A program made the translations under genes and the position numbers. Shown one piece after another: positions 18,350-27,334 of a stretch of 64,000 nucleotides of DNA. Within the stretch, counting starts at the first letter, position 1; every line of letters begins with the position of its first letter. The notes under the pieces were generated by a model. That model saw nothing but the letters and a program-made list of their open reading frames with translations, was not told where the DNA came from and did no database searches. Where the stretch lies: the NCBI GenBank assembly GCA_965197375.1, contig CBDAMZ010000009.1, forward strand, positions 310,001 to 374,000, in the 5' to 3' direction. Origin of the DNA: CBDAMZ01 sp965197375 (GTDB lineage Bacteria; Acidobacteriota; Vicinamibacteria; Vicinamibacterales; UBA8438).

Positions 18350-20005
18350 ATGCCAGAGCTCATGACATCGCCATCTGGCACTTCCGTGCCGTTTACCCAC
18401 CGCCAGATCCTAATCATCTTCAGCGGCCTCATGGCCGGGCTGCTTCTGGCGGCGTTCGACCAGACCATCGTCGCTACGGCGCTCCCGGCCATCGTCGGAG
18501 AACTGGGTGGCCTCGATCACTACTCGTGGGTCGTGACCGCCTACCTGCTTAGCTCCACCGTTTGCACACCGCTGTACGGCAGGATCAGCGATCTCTACGG
18601 GCGACGCGTAACTTTCCAGGGTGCCATCCTAATTTTCCTGTTTGGGTCATTGCTGGCCGGCGTGGCGCAAAGCATGTTGCAGCTGATCCTCTTCCGCGGC
18701 ATCCAGGGTATTGGCGCCGGGGGGCTGATGGCGATGACGTTCGCGGTTGTGGGCGATGTTGTCTCCCCACGCCAGCGGGGGCGGTACATTGGGTACCTTG
18801 CTGGCGTCTGGGCCTTCGCTAGTGTCATTGGCCCTCTGGTCGGTGGCTTTATTGTGGACCACACGTCGTGGCGCTGGATCTTCCTGATCAACCTGCCGGT
18901 CGGCGCGGCCGCCCTGGTCGTCACGTCCAGCGTGCTTCGCTTGCCGGTTATGCATCGGCGGGCCCGAATCGACATCGAAGGTGCGGCTCTACTGATCACC
19001 GGTGTCAGCTGCTTGCTGTTGGCGCTGGTGTGGGGGGGGACGGAATATCCGTGGGAGTCACCCGTGATCGTCGGGCTCGCTGTTGGGGGCACGGCATTGA
19101 CGGTGGCGTTCCTTGCGTGGGAAGGACGCGCCCAGGAGCCGCTCTTGCCGTTGCGCCTGTTCAGCAATCCGATCTTCTCGGTCAGCTCGACACTGAGCTT
19201 CCTCATCGGGTGCGCGCTGTTTGGAGGGGTTGTCTTCCTCCCGTTGTTCCTGCAGGTGGTGACGGGTGTGTCGGCAACCAACTCCGGCCTGCTGATCTTG
19301 CCGCTGACTGCCGGTATCGTGGCGGGTTCAGTCGGCTCTGGGTGGCTCACAACGAGCACGGGGCACTACAAGGTCTTTCCCATCGGTGGCATGGCCCTCG
19401 TGACGGTCGGCATGTATCTGCTGAGTCTTATGCAGGCAGAGACGCCGTGGTTGGAGAGTTCCGGGTATATGGTCCTGCTCGGCCTGGGGCTCGGGATGGT
19501 CATGCAGGTGAGCCTACTCGCCATCCAGAACGTCGTTGATTACCGGGATCTTAGTGTTGCCACGTCATCTGCTCAGTTCTTCCGGTTGATGGGCGGGTCG
19601 TTTGGTGTGGCGTTCTTCGGCGCTATCATGAACACCCAGTTAGCGATCGAGTTACCGGCGCGCATCCCTGCTGAGGTGCTCGCCCGCGTCAGCGGTGAGG
19701 TCAGCCAGTTACTCAATAGCCCCGTGGCGATCCGAGAGCTGCCAGCCCCGGTGGCTGTTGGCATCGTGGGGTCGCTTGAGGCGGCCATCCAAGCAGTGTT
19801 CTTCTCGGCCGTGCCGATCATGGCTGGCGGGTTCGCCCTGTCCTTGTTTCTCAAGGAGATCCAGCTTCGGGAGACGGTCGGGCCAACACAACTGGTTGAG
19901 GGCGCTTCCGAGCCTGCGATGGTAGACGAACCGTCGGGCCCGGAGCTGAGGCCTTCGCGGAAGGTCTGCGTGACTGGCGACAGGCCTCACACGGGTCCTC
20001 AGTGA
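18350..20005 (+). CDS. DHA2-type MFS multidrug exporter
   Basis: 551 residues with 14 predicted membrane segments, matching the EmrB/QacA (DHA2) family of proton-driven drug exporters. Signature elements are an early FDQTIVATALPAIVGEL segment (motif D1-like), GRISDLYGRR (loop 2-3 motif A) and a motif-C-like GPLVGGFIVDHTSWRWIF. It begins 25 bases after the fumarase stop; a second ATG at 18362 is possible. The C-terminal ~60 residues are hydrophilic. A degenerate inverted copy of codons corresponding to 18953-19084 lies directly after this gene. Confidence 0.92.
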   Translation: MPELMTSPSGTSVPFTHRQILIIFSGLMAGLLLAAFDQTIVATALPAIVGELGGLDHYSWVVTAYLLSSTVCTPLYGRISDLYGRRVTFQGAILIFLFGSLLAGVAQSMLQLILFRGIQGIGAGGLMAMTFAVVGDVVSPRQRGRYIGYLAGVWAFASVIGPLVGGFIVDHTSWRWIFLINLPVGAAALVVTSSVLRLPVMHRRARIDIEGAALLITGVSCLLLALVWGGTEYPWESPVIVGLAVGGTALTVAFLAWEGRAQEPLLPLRLFSNPIFSVSSTLSFLIGCALFGGVVFLPLFLQVVTGVSATNSGLLILPLTAGIVAGSVGSGWLTTSTGHYKVFPIGGMALVTVGMYLLSLMQAETPWLESSGYMVLLGLGLGMVMQVSLLAIQNVVDYRDLSVATSSAQFFRLMGGSFGVAFFGAIMNTQLAIELPARIPAEVLARVSGEVSQLLNSPVAIRELPAPVAVGIVGSLEAAIQAVFFSAVPIMAGGFALSLFLKEIQLRETVGPTQLVEGASEPAMVDEPSGPELRPSRKVCVTGDRPHTGPQ

Positions 20006-20016
20006 GTACGGTCGCG

Positions 20017-20143
20017 GCGAGACCGACGATCACGGGCGACTCCCACGGATTTTCCACCCCCCCACCGGCACCAATAACAGTCCGCTGACACCGGTGATCA
20101 GTAGAGCCGCACCTTCGACGTCGATTCGGGGCTGCCGATGCCA
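20017..20143 (-). pseudogene. Inverted, frameshifted scrap of a second MFS exporter gene
   Basis: The reverse complement of these ~127 bases matches 18953-19084 of the neighbouring exporter gene. Shared runs include GAATCGACNTCGAAGGTGCG, CACCGGTGTCAGC and CCGTGATCGTCGG. The G-run region is four bases shorter here, which breaks the frame. No more of the gene is recognisable on either side. It lies 11 bases after the intact gene, in inverted orientation. Confidence 0.75.
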
Positions 20144-20144
20144 C

Positions 20145-20743
20145 TTAGCAGCTCACGCAGTTGTGGTTGTTCTTTGAACCCTGGCTCTCGAGTAATGCCA
20201 CCGTTTCGGGAAAGGGCTGTACCCGCTGGACAGGGCCGTTCGCCATGTCGGCGGTGGTCTGTCCTCGACAACTCACGGCGGTCACATCGGCACCTTTTGC
20301 CACTAGATAGTGGATGAGTTCGTTGTCTCCCCTGGCTGCGACATGGTGGAGAGGCGTGTAGCCGTGGTGGTCCCTGGCGTTCACGTCGGCACCAAGCTCC
20401 TCGACGAGGAACTTCACCGCGGGCAGCCAGCCGTCAGGTACGTGCCGATGAGAATTCCCGGCGCACCCTTGGCCGTATCCGGTGCCTGAGGCCGCATGGA
20501 TTGGGAACACTGCCGGCCTACCGAGCGGAACCGGTGAGCGCACGGGGTAATCCGTGTCGTCACCACGTCTCTGGCGTGCCGGCAAGTTCCCTCGATGACC
20601 GCTTGGGCTGTGGCATGATCTGGCTGGACGCTGGTAACCAGAGGCTCGGCCGACTGGGCCTGCGCCGCCAGACCGGCGGCGACAGCCAAGCCTAAAGAAA
20701 GCGCCGCCGCGCCGAGTGTCCCCATAGGCGTCAACTTCACCAT
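20145..20743 (-). pseudogene. Decayed secreted ankyrin-repeat protein
   Basis: The start at 20743 opens with MVKLTPMGTLGAAALSLGL, a good signal peptide, but its frame runs on to 20414 without ankyrin sequence. The ankyrin part (VKFLVEELGADVNARD, then YTPLHHVAARGDNELIHY and LVAKGADVTAV) is in another frame and reaches a Cys-containing C-terminus (NHNCVSC) at 20145. The middle, which in related proteins carries several more ankyrin repeats, is absent. The frames overlap at about 20414-20585, so at least one frameshift plus an internal deletion is needed. Related proteins are common secreted ankyrin proteins of Acidobacteriota; role unknown. Confidence 0.7.
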
Positions 20744-20944
20744 CTTCGCCCCACGTCGTGGTCGAACACCGGCAAAAACTAAGGGTCCGCCCAGAAACAA
20801 CATTTTTGGCCGCAGACCCGCCCTGCCTGACGACGCTGCCTGTCGGTTAAACACACGCGGTCTCCTCCCTCCCTGCGCCTTACCAGCTGGGCTCCTCGAC
20901 GCCAAAACGATTAAACTTATTTCTGAACTGGGTCCTAGTGTAGC

Positions 20945-22498
20945 CTACCGCACCCAGGCGAACCAGCGGCTCAAGATGGACTTCTGCGTTTGTGAAAACC
21001 GCGCCTTCCGCATCACGTTTGCGACTCTGCGGAGCACGTCAGCCTGTGTCGGGTACGGGTGAATCGTGCCGCCGATCGTGCCCAAGCCGACGCGCGCCTT
21101 CATCGCGACACTGACCTCGCTGATCATGTTGCCGGCGTTAGCCGAAACGATCGTTGCGCCGAGGATCCTATCGGTACCCTTCTTGACGTGGACCCGAGCG
21201 AAGCCTTCGTCCTCGCCGTCCAGGATCGCGCGATCGACCTCGTTCAGATTCTGGGTGAAGGTTTCAACCTCGATGCCCGCTGCCTCGGAGTCTCTGGCAT
21301 GCATTCCCACGTGTGCGATTTCTGGCTCGGTGTAAGTACACCACGGGATAATCAAGGAATCAGTTGATGCCGTGCCAAGCCCGAGCGGGTGTGGGAATAG
21401 GGCATTCTGCACAACGATTTTGCCCATCGCGTCGGCCGTGTGCGTGAATTTGAACGCGAAGCAGATGTCGCCGGCGGCGTAGATGTTCGGGTTGCTCGTG
21501 CGAAGCCGTGTATCGACCTTGACGCCGGTCTTGTCGTACTTGACACCTGCAGTCTCGAGGCCGAGCCCCTCGACGTTTGGGGCGCGGCCGACCCCGACCA
21601 AGATCTCGTCAACGACGAGCTCGCATGCGCGGCCGTCGCACGAATAGGTCAACACCTTCTCGCGGTTTCGTCGCGCCGCTCTGGTGATCGTCGCGCCGAA
21701 CGCGAACCGTACACCGTCCCGGGCCATTCGGTTTTGCACGACGGCGGCCGCGTCCAGATCCTCGCGGGGGAGGATGTGGTCGATGCGCTCCAAGAGCGTC
21801 ACTTTACTCCCGAACCGCGCGAACGTCTGAGCCAGCTCGCACCCGATCGGCCCAGCGCCGACGATCGCCAGCCGGCGCGGCAGCTCAGTGAGCGAAAAGA
21901 CGGTCTCGCTGGTAAGGCAACCGGTCTCTTGGAGGCCGGGGATCGGCGGCGAGACGGCGCGGGCACCGGTGCAGATCACAGCGCGCCGGAATGTGAGCGT
22001 TGCCCCGTCAACCTTGATCGTGTCAGGACCCGTGAACCGGCCTTCGCCGATAAAAACGGCGACACCAAGGTTCTTATAGCGGTGCGCCGAGTCGGTTTGG
22101 CTGATGCGCGCGCGGAGCCGGCGCATCCGCTCCATGGCGGCACCGAAGTCGTGCTGGACACTAGCCGGCAGGCGCAAGCCGAAATCCGCTCCATTGGCCG
22201 CCGCGGCCCAAGCCCGCGCGGCACGAATAACACCTTTTGATGGCACGCATCCGACGTTCAGGCAATCACCGCCCATGAGATGCCGCTCGATAAGCGCCAC
22301 CCTCGCGCCGAGCCCGGCGCTGACCGCGGCAGTGACCAGGCCGGCCGTCCCCGCGCCGATTACGACGATGTTGTATCGTTCCGTTGGCTCAGGGTTGACC
22401 CAATCAGGTGGGTGTACGTGGCCGATGAGCTGCGCGTTGAACGCGTCGTTCGGTAGGAGCAGGTTTTGTCCGCCCGCGGGTGGCGTCGTCATTGACAT
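20945..22498 (-). CDS. FAD-dependent pyridine nucleotide-disulfide oxidoreductase
   Basis: 517 residues of the class I family (dihydrolipoamide dehydrogenase/mercuric reductase/glutathione reductase). The FAD-binding GAGTAGLVTAAVSAGLG (near residue 47) precedes the redox disulfide GGDCLNVGCVPSKG. The NAD(P) site is IVGAGPIGCELAQTF, and the C-terminal dimerisation domain has the conserved HPYPTQADVLRR. An N-terminal ~40-residue extension precedes the FAD domain. It is often labelled mercuric reductase, but the Cys pair at the C-terminus of MerA is absent (the end reads ILSRWFAWVR). No mer genes are nearby, so the substrate is open. It is 20 bases from nothing else on this strand. Confidence 0.85.
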   Translation of the reverse strand: MSMTTPPAGGQNLLLPNDAFNAQLIGHVHPPDWVNPEPTERYNIVVIGAGTAGLVTAAVSAGLGARVALIERHLMGGDCLNVGCVPSKGVIRAARAWAAAANGADFGLRLPASVQHDFGAAMERMRRLRARISQTDSAHRYKNLGVAVFIGEGRFTGPDTIKVDGATLTFRRAVICTGARAVSPPIPGLQETGCLTSETVFSLTELPRRLAIVGAGPIGCELAQTFARFGSKVTLLERIDHILPREDLDAAAVVQNRMARDGVRFAFGATITRAARRNREKVLTYSCDGRACELVVDEILVGVGRAPNVEGLGLETAGVKYDKTGVKVDTRLRTSNPNIYAAGDICFAFKFTHTADAMGKIVVQNALFPHPLGLGTASTDSLIIPWCTYTEPEIAHVGMHARDSEAAGIEVETFTQNLNEVDRAILDGEDEGFARVHVKKGTDRILGATIVSANAGNMISEVSVAMKARVGLGTIGGTIHPYPTQADVLRRVANVMRKARFSQTQKSILSRWFAWVR

Positions 22499-22657
22499 GG
22501 CTGTTCGTCCTTAGTTCATTCGCCGCAGTGATCCTCACTGCTCGAACCGCTGAAGCGCGTGTCCGTTGGAACCGCGAACCCGCTGGTGAAGTCCAGTGAG
22601 ACCCCTGGAGGCGTGACGATATCAGAAGAGACGAGCCTTAGGCTTGGCGGATCGCCA

Positions 22658-22680
22658 ACGCGCGCGCGCGCGCACGTGCA
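22658..22680. repeat. 23-base alternating purine/pyrimidine (CG)n tract
   Basis: ACGCGCGCGCGCGCGCACGT is the core of a strictly alternating run from 22658 to 22680. It lies 19 bases upstream of the first ATG of the isomerase gene. Such tracts can form Z-DNA and slip during replication. Confidence 0.6.
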
Positions 22681-22698
22681 ACGTTTGAACACATCGTT

Positions 22699-24552
22699 AT
22701 GAATTCACTCATGCGGCTCAGAACGCTCGGGCAGGCCGTCCTCAGGCTCTTCAGTGATGTGTTCGACAGGTTGCTTGCGGCCGTCGAAGCACCGCGCAGA
22801 ATGCCGTGCCGCCCCACGGTGAGGCGACAGCGGGCCAGCTTACCGCCAGAGCTCGCGTCGGAGGTGGACGTGGCATTCGCGGGCTGGGAAGCGGGTGGCA
22901 AGGTGTCACGTCTGTGGAAGCGTGATGCGACGCTGTGGACCGGCACAACCGAAGGGCACTGGATGGGCTGGCTCGGCGTGACCGACGATCGGCTGGTTCA
23001 CCTGTCCCGCCTCGAAGCCGTCGCTGCAGACGCTCGAGACGGCGGGTTCGACCACGCGCTCCTGCTTGGTATGGGCGGGTCAAGCCTCTGCCCAGAGGTT
23101 CTGAAGATGACGTTTGGGCGGGTCGACGGGTTCCCTGAGCTTCACGTGCTCGATTCGACCGATCCGGCGCAGATCCGCTCGTTCGAACAACGGGTTGACC
23201 TAAGCCGGACGCTCTACATCGTGTCGAGCAAATCTGGATCCACGCTTGAGCCTAACATCCTCAAGCAGTACTTCTTCGACCGCGTGAGCCAGCAGATAGG
23301 TGCCGACCGCGCCGGGGGGCGTTTCATCGCTGTTACCGATCCCGGATCGAAACTCGAGCAGATTGCCGAGAGAGAAAACTTCCGTCTGGTGTTCAAGGGG
23401 GTGCCGAGTATCGGCGGTCGCTACTCGGCGCTTTCGGATTTCGGCTTGGTACCGGCTGCGGTCATGGGCCTCGACGTGGCATGCCTACTCGACCGCGCCG
23501 ATGAGATGGTGCAGGCCTGCGCGCCGTGCGTCCCCGTGCGCGACAATCCGGGTGTGGCGCTCGGGCTGGTGCTGGGGCTGGCGGCTCGTCAGGGCCGCGA
23601 CAAAGTCACGATCGTTACCTCGCCCAGGATCTGGGATTTTGGCGCCTGGTTAGAGCAGCTCCTCGCCGAGTCGACCGGTAAGCTCGGCCGCGGGTTGATT
23701 CCGATCTACCGGGAGCGTCTCGCGTCCCCAGAGGTCTACGGTGCCGATCGGCTGTTCGCCTATCTTCGGCTGGAGTCGGCACCGGATGCCGAGCAAGACG
23801 CGGCCGTTACGAAGCTCGAGCACGCGGGGCAAGCCGTCGTGCGGATCGCGCTGCGCGACCCATTCGACCTGAGCCAGGAGTTCTTTCGCTGGGAAGTCGC
23901 CACCGCGGTTGCCGGGGCGGTGCTCGGCGTCAACCCGTTCGACCAGCCTGATGTTGAGGCAAGCAAGGACGCGGCGCGGCGGCTCACGAGCGAGTATGAG
24001 GCGACGGGTGCCCTGCCGGGCGAAACCCCGGTGGTCCGGGAAGGAGATCTGGCACTGTACACTGACAGGGCCACTGCTTCGCTGCTAGCGCCTGGCTCAG
24101 CCGCGTCGCTTGCCGAGATAATACGCGCGCATCTCGAACGACTTTCACCCGGCGACTATTTTGCGGTGTTGGCCTACGTCGAGATGAACGACCGGCATGA
24201 CACCGAGCTCCAGGCGTTGCGCCACGCGGTGCGTGATGCCACGCGGGTAGCAACCTGTCTCAGCTACGGGCCACGCTTCCTCCACTCCACGGGGCAGGCT
24301 TACAAGGGGGGGCCGAACAGCGGAGTATTCCTGCAGATCACGTGTGATGATGCCGCGGACCTCTCTGTGCCGGGCCAGAAGTACACCTTCGGGGTGGTGA
24401 AGGCGGCGCAGGCGCGCGGGGACTTCGAGGAATTGACTGAGCGCGGGCGTCGCGTTCTTCGGATCCATCTCGGCCACGACGTCGACGCGGGGCTGAAGCA
24501 GCTGTGCCAGCTCGTTGAGCGCGCCGTGGACGGCATCGCGCGAACTGGTTGA
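22699..24552 (+). CDS. pgi: Glucose-6-phosphate isomerase from a transaldolase fusion that lost its transaldolase
   Basis: 617 residues. The isomerase part (about residues 50-617) is intact and includes HALLLGMGGSSLCPEVLK, SSKSGSTLEPNILKQYF and the C-terminal GGPNSGVFLQITCDDAAD. The whole follows the divergent form of Pgi that is usually fused behind transaldolase. The first ~40 residues match the linker of that fusion (VLRLFSDVFDRLLAAVE, preceding a WEAGGKVSRLWKRD segment). The transaldolase domain of about 360 residues is missing; no trace of it lies upstream. Interconverts glucose-6-P and fructose-6-P. Start codon uncertain (ATGs at 22699, 22711). Confidence 0.85.
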   Translation: MNSLMRLRTLGQAVLRLFSDVFDRLLAAVEAPRRMPCRPTVRRQRASLPPELASEVDVAFAGWEAGGKVSRLWKRDATLWTGTTEGHWMGWLGVTDDRLVHLSRLEAVAADARDGGFDHALLLGMGGSSLCPEVLKMTFGRVDGFPELHVLDSTDPAQIRSFEQRVDLSRTLYIVSSKSGSTLEPNILKQYFFDRVSQQIGADRAGGRFIAVTDPGSKLEQIAERENFRLVFKGVPSIGGRYSALSDFGLVPAAVMGLDVACLLDRADEMVQACAPCVPVRDNPGVALGLVLGLAARQGRDKVTIVTSPRIWDFGAWLEQLLAESTGKLGRGLIPIYRERLASPEVYGADRLFAYLRLESAPDAEQDAAVTKLEHAGQAVVRIALRDPFDLSQEFFRWEVATAVAGAVLGVNPFDQPDVEASKDAARRLTSEYEATGALPGETPVVREGDLALYTDRATASLLAPGSAASLAEIIRAHLERLSPGDYFAVLAYVEMNDRHDTELQALRHAVRDATRVATCLSYGPRFLHSTGQAYKGGPNSGVFLQITCDDAADLSVPGQKYTFGVVKAAQARGDFEELTERGRRVLRIHLGHDVDAGLKQLCQLVERAVDGIARTG

Positions 24553-24744
24553 GGAACATGGCATCACGTGAGTGCATCGACCTCGACAGCGGCGGTTTAG
24601 TCTGGCCAGCGGTCATCTTTCTCGTGAAGTTGGCTACGAGTGTCGATGAAGGCACGTCCTATTAGTCTCAAAGATAGAATTTGCCGTGCCCACCTCCATT
24701 GACGATAACGCGCTGTTGCGATCACCTATCTAATTTGGCTGCTC

Positions 24745-25518
24745 ATGCGAATCGCGACATGGAACGTCAACGGTTTGCGCGCGCGTCTCGACTTCGTGCT
24801 GCATTGGTTGCGAACGAGACGGCCAGACGTGGCCGGCCTGCAAGAGCTAAAGCTGGCCGACGACCAGTTCCCCCACGCCGAGATCGAGGCTGCCGGTTAC
24901 CAAGCGCTTGTCCATGGGCAGAGAGGTTGGAACGGCGTTGCGATCCTGAGCCGTAAGGAGGGCGTCGTCACGCAGCGTGGGCTCCCCGGCCAGGAGGGTC
25001 GCGGGGCACGGTTGCTCGCAGCGAACGTCGCCGGCTTGTCGTTCACGACGGTCTACGTACCCAACGGTAAGAGCGTTGCTCACGAGGACTTCCCGCTCAA
25101 GTTGGCGTGGCTCGACGCGTTGGGGCAGCACTTCCGGGATCGCCACGCTGCCGGACGCGAGGTAGTCTTGTGCGGGGATTTCAACATCTGCCCCGCGCCG
25201 ATCGACAGTTGGAGCGAGGATACGCTCAAAGGCACCATTTGCCATACCGACGAAGAGCGCACTCGGTTTACGGCCTTGCTCGGCTTGGGCACCGGTGACG
25301 TGTTCAGAGAAAAATTTCCCAACACACAGCAATTCTCATGGTGGGACTATCGCGGTGGTGCCTTCCATCGGGGCATGGGCCTTCGTATCGATTTCCTTCT
25401 GGCGACCAGGAGCGTGATGAAACAGGTGCGCTCTGTAGAGATCGACCGGGATTACCGGAAGAAGAAAGACGGGCTAACGGCATCAGATCACGCCCCGGTG
25501 ATCGCAGATCTGGATTAA
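24745..25518 (+). CDS. xth: Exodeoxyribonuclease III
   Basis: AP endonuclease/3'-5' exonuclease of base-excision repair, 257 residues as in XthA. Conserved motifs: TWNVNGLRAR (Asn ligand), LQELKL (catalytic Glu, residue about 35), VYVPNGKSV (Tyr), GDFNICPA (Asp-Asn pair), FSWWDYRGG (Trp-containing recognition loop), LRIDFLLAT (Asp) and SDHAPVIADLD (Asp-His pair). No signal peptide; cytoplasmic. The ATG at 24745 starts directly with the conserved beta-strand. Confidence 0.95.
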   Translation: MRIATWNVNGLRARLDFVLHWLRTRRPDVAGLQELKLADDQFPHAEIEAAGYQALVHGQRGWNGVAILSRKEGVVTQRGLPGQEGRGARLLAANVAGLSFTTVYVPNGKSVAHEDFPLKLAWLDALGQHFRDRHAAGREVVLCGDFNICPAPIDSWSEDTLKGTICHTDEERTRFTALLGLGTGDVFREKFPNTQQFSWWDYRGGAFHRGMGLRIDFLLATRSVMKQVRSVEIDRDYRKKKDGLTASDHAPVIADLD

Positions 25519-25730
25519 CGAGGGATACTAGGGCTCGTGGTTGAATCCGATTGTGGTGGACCATGAGAGCGGTGGTGCGGTTGGGAATGGCGCACCGTCA
25601 AGGTCAGAGGCAGGCATACGCAGAACGTCGGCCACGCTGATCCTGTCTCTGCATCCGCTGCCAGCGCAGCGTTTGTCCGTGTGACGACATCGATCATGGT
25701 TCCTGCTTCATAATCGACGACGAACATCTG

Positions 25731-27314
25731 ATGGTCCGAACCCGCTTCGCACCCAGCCCGACCGGACATCTTCATATCGGCGGCGTTCGCACAGCGCTCT
25801 TTAACTGGCTGTTCGCACGTCATCACGGCGGCCAGTTCATCCTGCGGATCGATAACACCGACCAGCAGCGCAATGTCTCTGAGGCGTTGCAGACGATTCT
25901 CGAAAGCTTCCGTTGGTTGGGGATTGACTGGGATGAGGGTCCAGACACTGGGGGGCCGTACGCGCCGTACTACCAATCACAACGATCCGAGCGCTATCGG
26001 GCGTCGGTCAATCAGTTGCTAGCACGCGGTTTGGCATATCGAGACTACGCCACTCCAGAGGAGACCAGGGCCGAGCGGGAAGATGCACAGCGTACAAAGC
26101 AGCGGTTCATTTACAGCCGCCGCTGGATGGCCAAGACGGCCGAGCAGGCGGCCCGCTTTGAAGCTGCGGGGCGCGTTGCCGTCGTGCGGCTCAAGATGCC
26201 ACGCGATGGGAAGTGCGAGTTCGACGACCTCGTGATCGGTCGAGTGGAGTTCGAATGGGCGCTGGAGCAGGATCACGTGATCCTGCGATCCGACGGTTCC
26301 CACCTGTACCACCTTGCGAGCGCGGTCGACGATCATGACTTCCGGATCACGCACGTCATTAGGGCCGTCGAGCATCTGTCGAACACACCGCGTCAGATCT
26401 TCATTGCAGAAGGGTTGGGCTATCCGCGGCCTCACTATGCTCACCTGCCGTATGTCGCCGAGCCTGGCAGCAGCGAGAAGCTGAGCAAGCGAAAGCTCGG
26501 CATGTATCTAAAGCACCCCGACTTCAAAAAGATCTATGACCACGGCGCCGCGATCATGGCGTCGCTTGGTCGGCCGGTGACGTCACAGAACTTCAGCCCG
26601 GTTGTCGTCGATTTCTACCGCGAGGTGGGCTATTGTCCGGAGGCGCTCCTTAACTATCTCCTCCTGCTCGGTTGGTCACTGGACGGCAAGACCGAGGAGT
26701 TTTCACGGGACGAGATGATTCGTCTGTTTTCGCTCGAGCGTGTCAATCGCTCGGCGGCGAGCTTCGACCCACAGAAGCTGCTGGCTTTCGAAGAACGTCA
26801 CATGCAGGCAGTGCCGGTCGAGGACAAACTGCCCCTCGTGTTGCCGTTCCTGCGGCGTGCCGGTGTCCTAGCAGCAGCCTCGTCGGACGTCCATCGGGAA
26901 AAGCTCAAGCAGGTTCTGGAGGCTGCAGGCGATCGCATCAAGGTGGCGGGTGACATCCTAAGCTACACCGAATTCTTTCAAGCCGACTCGTCGTTTCCCT
27001 ATGACGCGAAGGCGTTCGGCAAGCGGGTCCGCGCGGACGGTGCGGCTGATCGCTTGCGGAGATTCAGGGCGCGGCTAGAGACTGTGGAGCCGTTCGATGC
27101 GCCGACACTTGATACCTGCCTGCACGCATTCGCTGAAGCCGAGGCGATCACAATCGGTCAGATCATTCATGCCGTGCGGGTCGCCGTCACCGGCAAAGAG
27201 GTGGGCTTTGGTCTCTTCGACGGATTGGCAATCCTTGGCCGGGCAGCGTGTCTCGCCAGAATCGATCGAGCGCTTGCCAGGCTGGAGGTGAGTGTGGCAG
27301 ATCGGCGGGACTAA
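25731..27314 (+). CDS. gltX: Glutamyl-tRNA synthetase
   Basis: Class I aminoacyl-tRNA synthetase charging tRNA-Glu. 527 residues, a little longer than the usual ~470-490. The HIGH motif is HLHIGG in SPTGHLHIGGVRTALF; the KMSKS motif is KLSKRK near residue 250. ATP- and Glu-binding neighbours are conserved, including YHLASAVDDHDFRITHVIR. The C-terminal anticodon-binding helical domain runs from about 350 on. The start at 25731 places the family start (MVRTRFAPSPTG) first. glnS begins 20 bases after its stop, so both may share a transcript. Confidence 0.97.
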   Translation: MVRTRFAPSPTGHLHIGGVRTALFNWLFARHHGGQFILRIDNTDQQRNVSEALQTILESFRWLGIDWDEGPDTGGPYAPYYQSQRSERYRASVNQLLARGLAYRDYATPEETRAEREDAQRTKQRFIYSRRWMAKTAEQAARFEAAGRVAVVRLKMPRDGKCEFDDLVIGRVEFEWALEQDHVILRSDGSHLYHLASAVDDHDFRITHVIRAVEHLSNTPRQIFIAEGLGYPRPHYAHLPYVAEPGSSEKLSKRKLGMYLKHPDFKKIYDHGAAIMASLGRPVTSQNFSPVVVDFYREVGYCPEALLNYLLLLGWSLDGKTEEFSRDEMIRLFSLERVNRSAASFDPQKLLAFEERHMQAVPVEDKLPLVLPFLRRAGVLAAASSDVHREKLKQVLEAAGDRIKVAGDILSYTEFFQADSSFPYDAKAFGKRVRADGAADRLRRFRARLETVEPFDAPTLDTCLHAFAEAEAITIGQIIHAVRVAVTGKEVGFGLFDGLAILGRAACLARIDRALARLEVSVADRRD

Positions 27315-27334
27315 AAGTCACGCCCCATAAGAGC

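Noticed and set aside
21440..22240. 266-codon plus-strand frame
   Set aside because: Antisense to the flavoprotein reductase with its intact FAD and disulfide motifs.
20945..22498. Calling the flavoprotein mercuric reductase (merA)
   Set aside because: The C-terminal cysteine pair and N-terminal metal-binding domain of MerA are absent and there are no mer genes nearby.
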